Shown one piece after another: positions 1-13,661 of a stretch of DNA of 64,000 bases. The position numbers and the translations under genes were made by a program. The stretch spans positions 3,410,001 through 3,474,000 of the forward strand of contig NZ_JAJDFX010000002.1 of assembly GCF_024704385.1 (NCBI RefSeq), read 5' to 3'. Position 1 is the first letter of the stretch. Each line of letters begins with the position of its first letter. The DNA comes from Cellulomonas sp. P24 (lineage in GTDB: Bacteria; Actinomycetota; Actinomycetes; Actinomycetales; Cellulomonadaceae). A model generated the notes under the pieces. That model had not been told where the DNA came from. It made no database searches and saw only the letters and a program-made list of their open reading frames with translations.

Positions 1-1535
1 TCGGCGGCGTGCGCCTCGGCGTCGCGCACGAGCCGCTCGGTCTCCACCCGGGCCGTCTCGTGCCGTTCGGCGTCCGCACGTTCAGCCGCCTCGCGCCGGG
101 AGGCGATGTCGACCTCGGCGTCGGCGAGCGCCTGCTGCGCCTGCTGCAGCAGGGCGTCGCTCCGCGCCTTCGCCGACGAGACCGTCTCTGCGGCGGTGCG
201 GTTCGCTTCGGTGAGCTGGCGCTCCACCTCGAGCCGGGTGCTCTCACGGAGCTCGGTGACCTCCCGATCTGCCGTGGCCCGCTGCTCGGAGGTCTCCCGC
301 TCGGCGAGGTCCCTCGCCTCGGAGGTCTCCCGTTCTGTCGTCGCCCGAAGGTGGTCGGTCTCGTGCGCGGCACGCTCGCGCAGCTCGGTCGTCTCACGTT
401 CGGCGGTCGCGCGCAGCTCGGCGACGTACTGCTCCGCCTCCTCGCGAGTGGTCGAGATCTCCTGGTCGAGCTGGGCACGCTGAGCCGCTGCCTCGTCCGC
501 GACCGCGGTGCGCAGCTCGGCGGTCTCGCGATCTGCCGTCGCCCGGACGAACGCGGCGTACTGGTCTGCCTCGGTCCGGAGGGCTGCGGCCTCGGTCATC
601 GCGCGGTGGCGGCTGGCCGCTGCCTCGCGCTCGGCGGTCGCCGTGAGGTTGTCGGCGTACTCCTGTGCCTGGGCCCGCAGAGACGTCGTCTCGGCTGCGA
701 CGATCTGACGGGCGTCGGCGACCTCGGCGGCGGCGACCGAGCGGGTCATCGCGGCGTACTTCTCGGCGTCGGACCGCATCGCTGCCAGCTCCGCCTCGAC
801 GCGCTGACGCAGGGCCGTGGTGTCGGCGTCGGCGGACTGACGCAGGTCCTGCGCGTAGCGCTCGGCCTCCTCGCGCTGCGCCGAGGTCTCGGCCTCGGTC
901 GTCGCGCGGAGCTCGGCGGCGGCGCGCTCGGTGCTGACGCGGAGCTCGGTGCTCTCGCGCTCGACGGTCGCTCGCAAGGTCCCCAGCTCGCGCTCGAGGC
1001 CGGTGCGACGCTCGCTCTCCTCGGTCGTGATGGCGCTCTGGATGCGGGCGGCCTCACGCTCCGCTGAGCTCACCAGCTCCTCGGCACGGCGCTCGGCAGA
1101 CATCAGCGTGCTCTCTGCCTCGGACGCGGCCGAGCTGCGCACCTCTTCGGCCTCACGCCGAGCGGTGGCCAAGAGCTCGGCGACCTCGTTCTCCGCCCGT
1201 GCGCGCAGCTGTCCGGCCGCGAGCTTGGCCCGCGCGAGAGCGTCGGAGGCCTGTGCGTTGGCCTGCGCGACCACGTCGGACGACTGCTCCTCTGCGGAGC
1301 GGAGCAGCTGTTCGATCCGGGAGCCGAGCCCGGAGTAGGTCGGCCGTTCGGCCTCGCGGAGCTGGCGGTGCGCCTCGGAGAGCTCACCGGACACCTGCAG
1401 GGTCTTCGCGTCGAGCTGTTCGACCTGCGTGCGGGCGTCGGCGAGCGCCTTCTCGAGCGCCTCGAGCCTGGCGTCGACCTGCGTACGGTCGTAGCCACGC
1501 ATGACGACAGGGAACAGCGAGCGGTCTTCGGGCAC
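1..1535 (-). CDS. Scy/DivIVA-like coiled-coil polarity protein (C-terminus off the left edge)
   Basis: The gene enters from the left edge; 511 codons are visible and no stop is reached. The start is GTG at 1535, preceded by a full AGGAGG (1541-1546) at 5 nt. The N-terminus reads LFPVVMRGYDRTQVDARLEA, the DivIVA-type membrane/polarity motif (F-x(3)-RGYDRxQVD). After a short linker with LGSRIEQLLRSAEEQ, the rest is one very long alpha-helical coiled coil rich in Ala, Glu and Arg with degenerate units such as ATAERETTELRE. This matches the Streptomyces Scy/FilP type of cytoskeletal scaffolds that recruit DivIVA at growing poles; older annotations call them 'cellulose-binding protein'. That role is inferred from family resemblance. 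The opposite strand is open throughout because of codon bias, but those frames look like low-complexity shadows. Confidence 0.85.
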   Translation of the reverse strand, partial: MPEDRSLFPVVMRGYDRTQVDARLEALEKALADARTQVEQLDAKTLQVSGELSEAHRQLREAERPTYSGLGSRIEQLLRSAEEQSSDVVAQANAQASDALARAKLAAGQLRARAENEVAELLATARREAEEVRSSAASEAESTLMSAERRAEELVSSAEREAARIQSAITTEESERRTGLERELGTLRATVERESTELRVSTERAAAELRATTEAETSAQREEAERYAQDLRQSADADTTALRQRVEAELAAMRSDAEKYAAMTRSVAAAEVADARQIVAAETTSLRAQAQEYADNLTATAEREAAASRHRAMTEAAALRTEADQYAAFVRATADRETAELRTAVADEAAAQRAQLDQEISTTREEAEQYVAELRATAERETTELRERAAHETDHLRATTERETSEARDLAERETSEQRATADREVTELRESTRLEVERQLTEANRTAAETVSSAKARSDALLQQAQQALADAEVDIASRREAAERADAERHETARVETERLVRDAEAHAA

Positions 1536-1686
1536 AACAACCTCCTGGACGCCGCCTGGCGTCGAACGCATCAATGCCGTCGGGCGTCACGACCTGCCGA
1601 CCGGCGAGTTGTCCGCAGCCCAGGATATAGGGCGCCGGGAAGCGGTGCGGAGCGATCGTCTGGCTGCCGCAGCTCACCCGCTCGCC

Positions 1687-1692
1687 TATCCT
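1687..1692 (+). promoter_or_regulatory. -10 element of the 1721 gene
   Basis: TATCCT lies about 29 nt before the GTG at 1721, followed by a purine-rich ribosome site (GAGAAGGA) just before the start. No clear -35 is visible. The remaining 1536-1720 spacer between the divergent genes shows nothing else convincing. Confidence 0.4.
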
Positions 1693-1720
1693 TGATCGTC
1701 CCCTCAGAGAAGGATCGTGT

Positions 1721-3280
1721 GTGCGACAACGACTGACCGTCCTCGTCCTGGGCGTCCTGGGAGCGGTGCTGATCGCGCTCGGAATCGCCTCGGCGACGGT
1801 CTGGCGCGCCGACGACGTCCTGGTCGCGAGGGCCACGGCGGAGGCCGGCACGACGCTCCTGGTGACCGATCCTGGCGTCCTCTCCCTCGCCGGTCATCCG
1901 GTGACGGTGACGGCGAGCGCCCCGGGCACGGTCGTGGTCGCGATCGGTCGCGACACGGACGTCAACGGCTGGGTCGGGTCGGACCGCGTCACGCACGTGA
2001 CCGGGCTGTCGAGCTGGCACACGCTCGCCACCGCATCGGCTGCACCGACGTCCGTGGCACCGACGGCGAGCGGACCGGCGACCTCGTCCGGCAGCTCCCC
2101 GACAGCGTCCTCGACGGCGAGCGCGCCCGCCGCCGATGCGTCGGCGCCGACGGCGAGCGCGTCGGCACCGGCAGCCGGCACTGCGGGGACGACCGCGCCC
2201 GGGCCCGCGCCGGATCCGGCGGGCTCGGACATGTGGATCGCCCAGGCGACGGGTGCCGGTCACGCGACGCTCACCTGGCCGACCGAGCAAGGGCGATGGA
2301 TGCTCCTCGTCGCGTCGACCGGCGCGGATGCCGCCCCGCCGACGGTTCAGCTGGCCTGGCCGCAGACCGTGCGCACGCCGTGGCTGGTGCCGGGCGTCGT
2401 CGCTGGCTCGCTCCTGGTCGTCGTTGCGCTGTGGTTGTTCCTGCGTGGGCTGATGCGGTCGCGTGGCGGGCTGGCGGTCACCTGGAACGCGATCGAGACC
2501 GGCGAGCTCGTCACGGTCGGTGCGTCGGGCTCGGGTGACGGTGGCCGCGGTCGTGGCACCGACGCGCCCGCGGATGCGCCGCCGGCCGGTGGCGACGAGG
2601 CAGGTGCGCCACTCACTCGTCGACAGCTGCGTGAGCGCGAGCGGACGGCGCCGGTGCCGATCGTCGTGCCGAAGCTCTCGTTGAGGAGGCGCGGACCCGA
2701 CGACCAGACCGACGAGCCCGTGACCGAGATCGTTGCCGGGACCGCAGCAGGAGCAGGGGTGCCGACGCCGGCCGAGCCCGCCACGGCCGCACCACGCTCG
2801 TGGGATCCGATCGCAGAGACCCCGGCGGCCGACCGTCCTGGCGCTGTGGGCTCGCCCGGTGCGAGCGGCGGCGCGCGGTCCGGTGCCGTCGACGGAAGCC
2901 CCGTGGAGCCCGCGCCGGGTGTGGCGGGCGCCTCCGCCAACGACCCCGACCGGCAGGACGGCGAGGCTCATGTCGATCATCCGGTGAGCCGCCGGTGGCG
3001 GCGGGAGCGACGCGCGGTGCCGCCGCAGGAACCCGACGTGGCGGCGGGGACACCCGTCACGCATCAGACCCCGGACGTCGAGCCCGCTGAGCGGCCGGCT
3101 GCCGATGCCGCTGGTCCGGTTGCGGAGGCACCGGCCGTGCCGGAGAACCCGTCGGCCGGTGCTCGCGCCGACGCCTGGCGACGGGCCTGGGGCTTCCCGG
3201 GCATCGAGGGGACCGGTTCCCAGCGTGACGCGGCTCCGGGTGCGACGACGGACGACACGGGGAACGGGGGACAACAGTGA
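1721..3280 (+). CDS. Two-pass membrane protein with low-complexity linkers, function unknown
   Basis: 519 residues, GTG start with AGAAGGA about 7 nt upstream. Residues 1-28 form a membrane anchor (VLVLGVLGAVLIALGIASAT). An extracytoplasmic region of about 190 residues follows, including an Ala/Ser/Thr/Pro-rich linker (about 105-165). A second membrane helix (PWLVPGVVAGSLLVVVALWL) lies around 220-245. The cytoplasmic tail of about 270 residues is Pro/Ala/Asp/Arg-rich and probably disordered. No enzymatic motif is seen. Its stop overlaps the start of the lipoprotein gene by 4 nt (GTGA), so the two are translationally coupled and may act together at the membrane. Similar actinobacterial proteins are conserved hypotheticals. 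Confidence 0.8.
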   Translation: MRQRLTVLVLGVLGAVLIALGIASATVWRADDVLVARATAEAGTTLLVTDPGVLSLAGHPVTVTASAPGTVVVAIGRDTDVNGWVGSDRVTHVTGLSSWHTLATASAAPTSVAPTASGPATSSGSSPTASSTASAPAADASAPTASASAPAAGTAGTTAPGPAPDPAGSDMWIAQATGAGHATLTWPTEQGRWMLLVASTGADAAPPTVQLAWPQTVRTPWLVPGVVAGSLLVVVALWLFLRGLMRSRGGLAVTWNAIETGELVTVGASGSGDGGRGRGTDAPADAPPAGGDEAGAPLTRRQLRERERTAPVPIVVPKLSLRRRGPDDQTDEPVTEIVAGTAAGAGVPTPAEPATAAPRSWDPIAETPAADRPGAVGSPGASGGARSGAVDGSPVEPAPGVAGASANDPDRQDGEAHVDHPVSRRWRRERRAVPPQEPDVAAGTPVTHQTPDVEPAERPAADAAGPVAEAPAVPENPSAGARADAWRRAWGFPGIEGTGSQRDAAPGATTDDTGNGGQQ

Positions 3281-4329
3281 GCTCGTCACGTGGTGCGGTG
3301 CACGTCCTGTCCGCCGCTCGTGCTCGTGCGGGGAGGCGGATCGCTCGACTGCGAGCCCCCGCGCTGGCCCTCGCGGTCGCGCTGACCGTCGTCGGGTGCG
3401 CACCGAACCTCCCGGCCGCACGGCCGGACCCGGTCCCCGCGGTCCCGCCGCCGGTCCTGTCGGTGGCGCAGTCGACCGCTGTGCTCAACTCGATCAAGAC
3501 GGTGCTCGCGGCGGGGGACGCCAACCTCTCGGACGTCGCTCTCGGTTCACGACTGTCCGGCCCCGCTCTCGCGATCCGTTCGGCGGAGTACAAACTGGAT
3601 CTCGGGACCGGGGGCGTGCGCGTGCCGACGATGCTCCCGATGACCGCGCAGGCGCTCATCACGCCGCAGACGACGACGTGGCCGCGGAACGATCTCGTGG
3701 TCACGGTGCAGCCGGACAACCTCCAGAGCCCGCGCCTCCTGGTCCTTCGTCAGGACAGTCCACGCGCGCAGTACAAGCTGTGGGGGTGGGCGCGCCTGCT
3801 CGCCGGGGTGAAGATGCCGCGGACGGCAGACCCAGCGATCGGGAGCCCGCCACTGGCGCCGGACGCGCCGGGCCTGGTCGCGGCCCCTCAGGACGTCGTC
3901 GCCCACTACGTCGACGTCCTGACGAACGGGACGGCATCGGCGTACGCCGACGAGTTCGAGCCCGACGAGTACCGCAACGGGCTAGCGAGCTCCTTGGCGC
4001 TGCTCCAGCAGGGCCTCGCTCAGGTCGGAACGGTCGCGGACTCGTACGCGGTGGCGCCGGGCGAGCTCGTGTCGATGGGGACCGCGGACGGTGGGGCGCT
4101 GGTGGTCGCAGGCATCACGACGCTCACGACCGCGAAGGTCACCGTCGCGGGCGCCAGCTTCACGCTCGGCGCGACCGAGGCTGCACTCGCGGGGACAAGT
4201 GCGGTGAAGCAGAGCGAGACGATCACCTGGTCCGACACGGTGGCGTTCTACGTCCCGCCGAGCGGCTCCGGGCAGCGGGTGACGGTGCTCGCCGCCGAGC
4301 ACCAGCGAGTCTCGGTGGTCGCGCAGTGA
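3277..4329 (+). CDS. Secreted lipoprotein, function unknown
   Basis: 350 residues, GTG start inside the stop of the preceding membrane-protein gene. The N-terminus has several Arg residues, a hydrophobic segment (APALALAVALTVVGC) and a lipobox (VVGC, Cys at about residue 38), so it should be exported, lipidated and anchored outside the membrane. The mature part starts with a Pro/Ala-rich linker and then a mixed alpha/beta domain of about 290 residues, with no catalytic motif I recognise. Coupling to the upstream membrane protein suggests a shared envelope function, which is an inference. Confidence 0.82.
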   Translation: MSSSRGAVHVLSAARARAGRRIARLRAPALALAVALTVVGCAPNLPAARPDPVPAVPPPVLSVAQSTAVLNSIKTVLAAGDANLSDVALGSRLSGPALAIRSAEYKLDLGTGGVRVPTMLPMTAQALITPQTTTWPRNDLVVTVQPDNLQSPRLLVLRQDSPRAQYKLWGWARLLAGVKMPRTADPAIGSPPLAPDAPGLVAAPQDVVAHYVDVLTNGTASAYADEFEPDEYRNGLASSLALLQQGLAQVGTVADSYAVAPGELVSMGTADGGALVVAGITTLTTAKVTVAGASFTLGATEAALAGTSAVKQSETITWSDTVAFYVPPSGSGQRVTVLAAEHQRVSVVAQ

Positions 4330-4407
4330 CCACGCGACGGCTGCCGAGCACCCGACAGCTTCAGGCACGACTCTCATCGACGACAGACTTCGCACCGGAG
4401 GATCACC

Positions 4408-5349
4408 GTGAGCCAACCGTCTGCACCGCGACCGCAGCTTGACGTCCGGGGCGCGATCGATCTCTCAGCGCTCCAGACCCCGCCGGCACCGGCCCCCGGC
4501 GAGCCCGGCGGGCTGCCGGCTGCAGGTGGCTACACCGTGGACGTCACGACGGCGTCGTTCGGGGACGCGGTCCAGGCGTCGACGACGTACCCCGTCGTCG
4601 TCCTGCTGTGGTCGCGGCGCAGCGCCCCGTCGATCGAGCTGGCACGTGACCTGGGACGCGTGGTCGAGGCCAAGGCCGGTGCGGTCCAGCTGGTCCGGGT
4701 CGACGTCGATGCGGAACCCCAGATCGCGGCCGCGTTCCAGGTCCAGGGCGTCCCCGCAGTAGTAGCCCTGCTGGCAGGTCAACCGATCCCGCTGTTCCAG
4801 GGCGTGGCGACCGCTGAGCAGCTCGTCGGGCTCATCGGGCAGCTCCTGCAGGCCGCGGCGACCAACGGCATCACCGGTGTCGCGCCTGCGGGGCCGGTGG
4901 CAGAGAGCGCACCCGAGGAGGAGGCCGAGCCGCCTCTCCCGCCGTTGCACCAGGCGGCGTACGACGCCATCGAACGGGACGACCTTCCGGCGGCCATCGC
5001 GGCGTACGAGCAGGCGCTCCGGGAGAACCCGCGTGACGACCTCGCGCGCGAGGGGTTGGCGCAGGTGCGCCTGATGGACCGGACCCGCGATCTGGACCCG
5101 GCCGCGGTGCGTGCACGAGCGGGCGCGTCACCGACGGATCTGACCGCGCAGCTCGAGGCGGCGGACGTCGACGTCCTCGAGGGGCACGTGGAGGAGGCGT
5201 TCGTCCGGCTGACGACGCTGGTGGCACGGTCGGCGGCGGCGGACAAAGAGACCCTGCGGATGCGCCTCGTGGAACTCTTCGACGTGGTCGGAGGCTCGGA
5301 TCCGCGTGTTGTGAGTGCACGACGGGCGCTTGCGAACGCCCTGTACTGA
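4408..5349 (+). CDS. Thioredoxin-fold/TPR protein, CnoX (YbbN)-like, without active-site cysteines
   Basis: 313 residues, GTG start with GGAGGA 5 nt upstream. Residues about 45-145 form a thioredoxin fold (YPVVVLLW, VRVDVDAEPQIAAAFQVQGV, PAVVALLAGQ), but the CxxC site is replaced by SRRSAPS, so no disulfide chemistry is expected. The C-terminal half (about 175-313) is helical and TPR-like (AYDAIERDDLPAAIAAYEQA). This domain order is that of CnoX/YbbN holdases, which in proteobacteria hand clients to chaperonin; actinobacterial homologues commonly lack the cysteines. It lies 78 bp downstream of the lipoprotein gene and may belong to the same transcript. Confidence 0.83.
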   Translation: MSQPSAPRPQLDVRGAIDLSALQTPPAPAPGEPGGLPAAGGYTVDVTTASFGDAVQASTTYPVVVLLWSRRSAPSIELARDLGRVVEAKAGAVQLVRVDVDAEPQIAAAFQVQGVPAVVALLAGQPIPLFQGVATAEQLVGLIGQLLQAAATNGITGVAPAGPVAESAPEEEAEPPLPPLHQAAYDAIERDDLPAAIAAYEQALRENPRDDLAREGLAQVRLMDRTRDLDPAAVRARAGASPTDLTAQLEAADVDVLEGHVEEAFVRLTTLVARSAAADKETLRMRLVELFDVVGGSDPRVVSARRALANALY

Positions 5350-5376
5350 GCCGATCGGGCCGGCGCCGATGCGGAT

Positions 5377-5405
5377 TTGACGGTGCCTGGCCTCGCACGT
5401 AGTGT
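5377..5405 (+). promoter_or_regulatory. rrn promoter P1
   Basis: TTGACG (5377-5382), a 17-bp spacer and TAGTGT (5400-5405), about 490 bp before the 16S gene. Same hexamer and spacing as the second promoter downstream. Confidence 0.7.
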
Positions 5406-5576
5406 TCTCGATGTCGCCCGGCAGGGAGGAACGGACACCGGAAGCGCTCAGCGCTGAAGGATGGCTGGTCCCGCGGGTGGCCACCCCCTGGTTCACACCA
5501 CAGAGCGACTCTGTCGCTCTCGTCGGTGCGTGTCCAGGCAGAGGAGCCGGACTCGCTGCAGGATCTCGCAAGGGAT

Positions 5577-5605
5577 TTGACGGCGGGAAGACGCTCCGCT
5601 AAGTT
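5577..5605 (+). promoter_or_regulatory. rrn promoter P2
   Basis: TTGACG (5577-5582), a 17-bp spacer and TAAGTT (5600-5605), exactly 200 bp downstream of P1. Tandem near-consensus promoters are usual for rRNA operons. Confidence 0.75.
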
Positions 5606-5893
5606 AGAACGGTTGCCCCGAGACAGGCTGAAGAGCCAAGAACGGTGCGCGTCGGATCTTTGAGAACTCAACAGTGTGCCAAGTAGTTGATGCCAATTGC
5701 TTGCTTTTCTTGCGCGTGTCTCGTGTTGTGCGGGGTGTGTGTGGGGGGAGTGGGTGTTGGTTGGGAGTGTGCTTGTCCATCCCGTGGGCAGGTGTGCTTC
5801 TTGCCAGATTGAATGGTCTCCTGGGGTTGTTCCTGGGGGGCTTCTTCGTGTGTTTGTTTCCTCGCGTCTTCGGGTGTGGGGTGACTGATAGAC
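5606..5893 (+). other. rRNA leader
   Basis: Transcribed leader of the operon. It carries TTTGAGAACTCAACAGTG at about 5659-5676, which resembles a sequence in the 16S-23S spacer (7788-7804) and is typical of actinobacterial rrn leaders (processing/antitermination region). The rest is T/G-rich (about 5700-5890) with no gene. Confidence 0.55.
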
Positions 5894-10935
<5,042 letters not shown>

Positions 10936-10950
10936 CACCTTTCAAGGTGC

Positions 10951-10976
10951 TACGCGTCCACTGTGCGGTTCTCGAG
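10951..10976 (+). other. Right arm of the 23S processing stem
   Basis: Complementary to 7787-7812 with few mismatches, so the spacer between 23S and 5S carries the second arm of the RNase III duplex. Confidence 0.6.
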
Positions 10977-11012
10977 ATACGATCGCGAACCGCGAATGAA
11001 TATCTCCATAGA

Positions 11013-11130
11013 GTTACGGCGGTCATAGCGAAGGGGAAACGCCCGGTCCCATTCCGAACCCGGAAGCTAAGCCCTTCAGCGCCGATGGTACTGCACGGGA
11101 GACTGTGTGGGAGAGTAGGACGCCGCCGGA
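11013..11130 (+). rRNA. rrf: 5S ribosomal RNA
   Basis: About 118 nt with the standard internal sequences CCCGGTCCCATTCCGAACCC, GGAAGCTAAGCC and GCGCCGATGGTACTGC. The ends pair through GTTACGGCGG and CGCCGCCGGA. It is the last gene of the operon. Confidence 0.96.
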
Positions 11131-11138
11131 CACCATTC

Positions 11139-11170
11139 AGAAATAGCCACCCCACGGGGTGGCTATTTCT
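11139..11170. terminator. rrn terminator (probably bidirectional)
   Basis: A perfect 15-bp inverted repeat (AGAAATAGCCACCCC / GGGGTGGCTATTTCT) with a 2-nt core, so the effective loop is a few bases wider. The A/T-rich base of the stem gives a short T stretch on either strand, so it can also stop transcription from the convergent glgB operon. 11171-11307 shows nothing else. Confidence 0.9.
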
Positions 11171-11307
11171 GTTTCCGCACCAGCCGGCTACGGGGACTGA
11201 CGCTGTGCCAGTCGTGCTCCGTGGTGGTTCCGTGGCGCGGGGATCGACAGTCGGCCCGACCCCAGAGGGAGCGCGGGCCGACGGCGGGCGAACGGTGCTG
11301 TGGGCCG

Positions 11308-13497
11308 TCAGTCGCCGTCATGACGGAGGTAGACGGCGCCGAGCGGTGGCACCCGGAGGGTCGCCGAGAACGGGCGACCGTAGCGAGGCACCGCAACGGC
11401 ATGCACAGTGCCGAGATTGCCGACGCCGGAGCCTCCGTACGCCTCGGCATCCGTGTTGAGGACCTCGGTCCACGTGCCGCCAAGCGGGAGGGCGAGTTGG
11501 TACCCCTCGTGAGGGGTGCCGGCGAAGTTGACCACGACCGCGACGTGTTGACCCGTGCCGTCCTTGCGGAGGTACGCGAGGACGTTGTGGTTCGCGTCCT
11601 GGGAGTCGATCCACTCGAACCCTGCCGGGTCGTGGTCGAGGGCCCAGAGCGCAGGCAGTGCACGGTACACGGCGTTGAGATCTCGTGTGAGGCGATGGAT
11701 GCCGGCGTGGCCGTCATCATCGAGGAGATGCCAGTCCAGACCGCGGGACTCGGCCCATTCGTCGGGCTGACCGAACTCGGAGCCCATGAAGAGCAGCTGC
11801 TTCCCCGGGTGGGACCACTGGTACGCGAGGAGAGCGCGGACCCCAGCGCGTTGCTGCCAGCGGTCTCCAGGCATCTTCGCCAGGAGCGAGCCCTTGCCGT
11901 GGACGACCTCGTCGTGGCTGATGGGCAGGATGAACCGCTCCGAGTAGGCGTAGACCATCGAGGACGTGGCCTCGTGATGGTGGTACTTGCGGTTGATCGG
12001 CTCCTCTGCGAGATAGCGCAGGGTGTCGTTCATCCATCCCATGTTCCACTTCAGCCCGAAGCCCAGTCCCCCGTGATCGGTGGGTGTGGTGACTCCGGGC
12101 CATGCCGTGGACTCCTCGGCGATGAGCATCACGCCGGGCGTCCGGCGATACGCCGTGGCGTTCGTCTCCTGGATGAAGGCGATCGCCTCGAGGTTCTCGC
12201 GGCCACCGTGGACGTTCGGCCGCCACTGGCCGGGGTTGCGGGAGTAGTCGAGGTACAGCATCGAGGCCACCGCGTCGACGCGCAGACCGTCGACGTGGAA
12301 CTCCTCGAGCCAGAAGGTCGCATTGGCGACCAGGAAGTTGCGCACCTCGTGACGGCCGAAGTCGAAGACGAACGTCCCCCAGTCCGGATGCTCACCGCGG
12401 AGCGGATCGGCGTGCTCGTACAGCGGCGTGCCGTCGAAGCGGGCAAGTGCCCACTCGTCCTTGGGGAAGTGCGCCGGCACCCAGTCGACGATGACGCCGA
12501 TGCCCGCCGCGTGCAGGGTGTCGACGAGGTACCGGAAGTCGTCCGGCGTCCCGAAGCGTGACGTGGGCGCGTAGTAGGACGTGACCTGGTAGCCCCAGGA
12601 GCCACCGAAGGGATGTTCGGCCACCGGCATGAACTCGACGTGCGTGAACCCCAGGTCGACGACGTAGTCGGCCAGCTGATGAGCGAGCTCGCGGTACCCG
12701 AGTCCGGGACGCCACGATCCCACGTGCATCTCGTAGATGCTCAGCGGGCCTGTGTGCGGATCCGTGGCGGCGCGACGGGCGAGCCAGGCATCGTCGGACC
12801 ACTCGAACGTCGACTGCGTGACGATCGATGCCGTCGCCGGCGGGACCTCGGTGGCGCGCGCGAGCGGATCGGCCTTCTGGCGCCACGAACCGTCCCGGCC
12901 GAGGATCTCGAACTTGTAGCGCGCTCCGACGCCCACACCGGGGGCGAAGATCTCCCAGATCCCGCTCTCGCCGAGACTGCGCATGGCGTGCGTGCTGCCC
13001 TGCCAGAAGTTGAAGTCGCCCACGACGCGGACCGCGGCCGCATTCGGGGCCCACACGGCGAAGCTCGTACCGTTCACCTCGCCGAGGACGCTCGGGTACG
13101 TGCGGATGTTCGCGCCGAGGGCGGTCCAGAGCTGCTCGTGCCGGCCCTCGCGGATGAGGTGCTGGTCGAGAGCGCCGACCGTCGGGAGGAACCGGTACGG
13201 ATCGTCCTGGAGCACCGGCGGGCCGTCGTAGGTGGTCTCGACACGGTAATCAGGGACGTCGGATCCGGGAACGACGGCGACCCAGATGCCGTCCTGCTCG
13301 TGCGTGGCATCCGTACGCCCACCCGGCGTGACGATGACGACAGCGGAGGCGAGGGGCCGGAGTGTCCGGATCGTGATCCCACCCGAGCCGACGTGCGGGC
13401 CGAGCACCGCATGAGGGTCGTAGTGCGTGCCGACCGCGACGCTGTGAAGCGTGCCGGGGTCGACGATGACAGGCGCGAGATCAGGCTGCGGCTCCAT
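11308..13497 (-). CDS. glgB: 1,4-alpha-glucan branching enzyme GlgB
   Basis: Makes alpha-1,6 branches in glycogen-like glucan. 729 residues, the usual length. The start is ATG at 13497 with purine-rich AAGGGTAGGGA just upstream; the protein begins [20 protein letters not shown]. The N-terminal N1 module ([10 protein letters not shown]) and CBM48 ([20 protein letters not shown]) precede the GH13 barrel with [17 protein letters not shown] (nucleophile Asp), LIAEEST (acid/base Glu) and [12 protein letters not shown] (third acidic residue). The C-terminal beta domain ends [14 protein letters not shown]. The frame is open far upstream through the maltokinase gene, but only because of a frameshift there; residues before this Met look like out-of-frame Arg/Pro-rich sequence. 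It is the last gene of the glgE-treS-mak-glgB set, where it branches chains extended by GlgE. Confidence 0.95.
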   Translation of the reverse strand: MEPQPDLAPVIVDPGTLHSVAVGTHYDPHAVLGPHVGSGGITIRTLRPLASAVVIVTPGGRTDATHEQDGIWVAVVPGSDVPDYRVETTYDGPPVLQDDPYRFLPTVGALDQHLIREGRHEQLWTALGANIRTYPSVLGEVNGTSFAVWAPNAAAVRVVGDFNFWQGSTHAMRSLGESGIWEIFAPGVGVGARYKFEILGRDGSWRQKADPLARATEVPPATASIVTQSTFEWSDDAWLARRAATDPHTGPLSIYEMHVGSWRPGLGYRELAHQLADYVVDLGFTHVEFMPVAEHPFGGSWGYQVTSYYAPTSRFGTPDDFRYLVDTLHAAGIGVIVDWVPAHFPKDEWALARFDGTPLYEHADPLRGEHPDWGTFVFDFGRHEVRNFLVANATFWLEEFHVDGLRVDAVASMLYLDYSRNPGQWRPNVHGGRENLEAIAFIQETNATAYRRTPGVMLIAEESTAWPGVTTPTDHGGLGFGLKWNMGWMNDTLRYLAEEPINRKYHHHEATSSMVYAYSERFILPISHDEVVHGKGSLLAKMPGDRWQQRAGVRALLAYQWSHPGKQLLFMGSEFGQPDEWAESRGLDWHLLDDDGHAGIHRLTRDLNAVYRALPALWALDHDPAGFEWIDSQDANHNVLAYLRKDGTGQHVAVVVNFAGTPHEGYQLALPLGGTWTEVLNTDAEAYGGSGVGNLGTVHAVAVPRYGRPFSATLRVPPLGAVYLRHDGD

Positions 13498-13661
13498 GTC
13501 CCTACCCTTCCACTCCTGCGCGCCGCACGCGTGACCTGGCGTACGTGGCGCGCGATGTCTGTGCGGTCGAGGCCGAACCGTGACCGATCCGTGCGGTGCG
13601 GGAGGCGGTGTGCCCCGCGCAGCGGCCGACGAGGACGTCCGTGGCCCGGTGTGACGAGCCG

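Noticed and set aside
9-1338. Long plus-strand frames opposite the coiled-coil gene
   Set aside because: Composition is low-complexity Arg/Gly/Ser, there is no ribosome site, and the minus frame has a clean DivIVA-like start and uninterrupted coiled coil.
1571-3421. 616-codon minus frame opposite the membrane-protein gene
   Set aside because: Arg-rich shadow of a high-G+C gene; the plus strand has membrane helices, a ribosome site and coupling to a lipoprotein.
11221-12561. 446-codon plus frame opposite glgB
   Set aside because: No family features; glgB on the minus strand is unambiguous.
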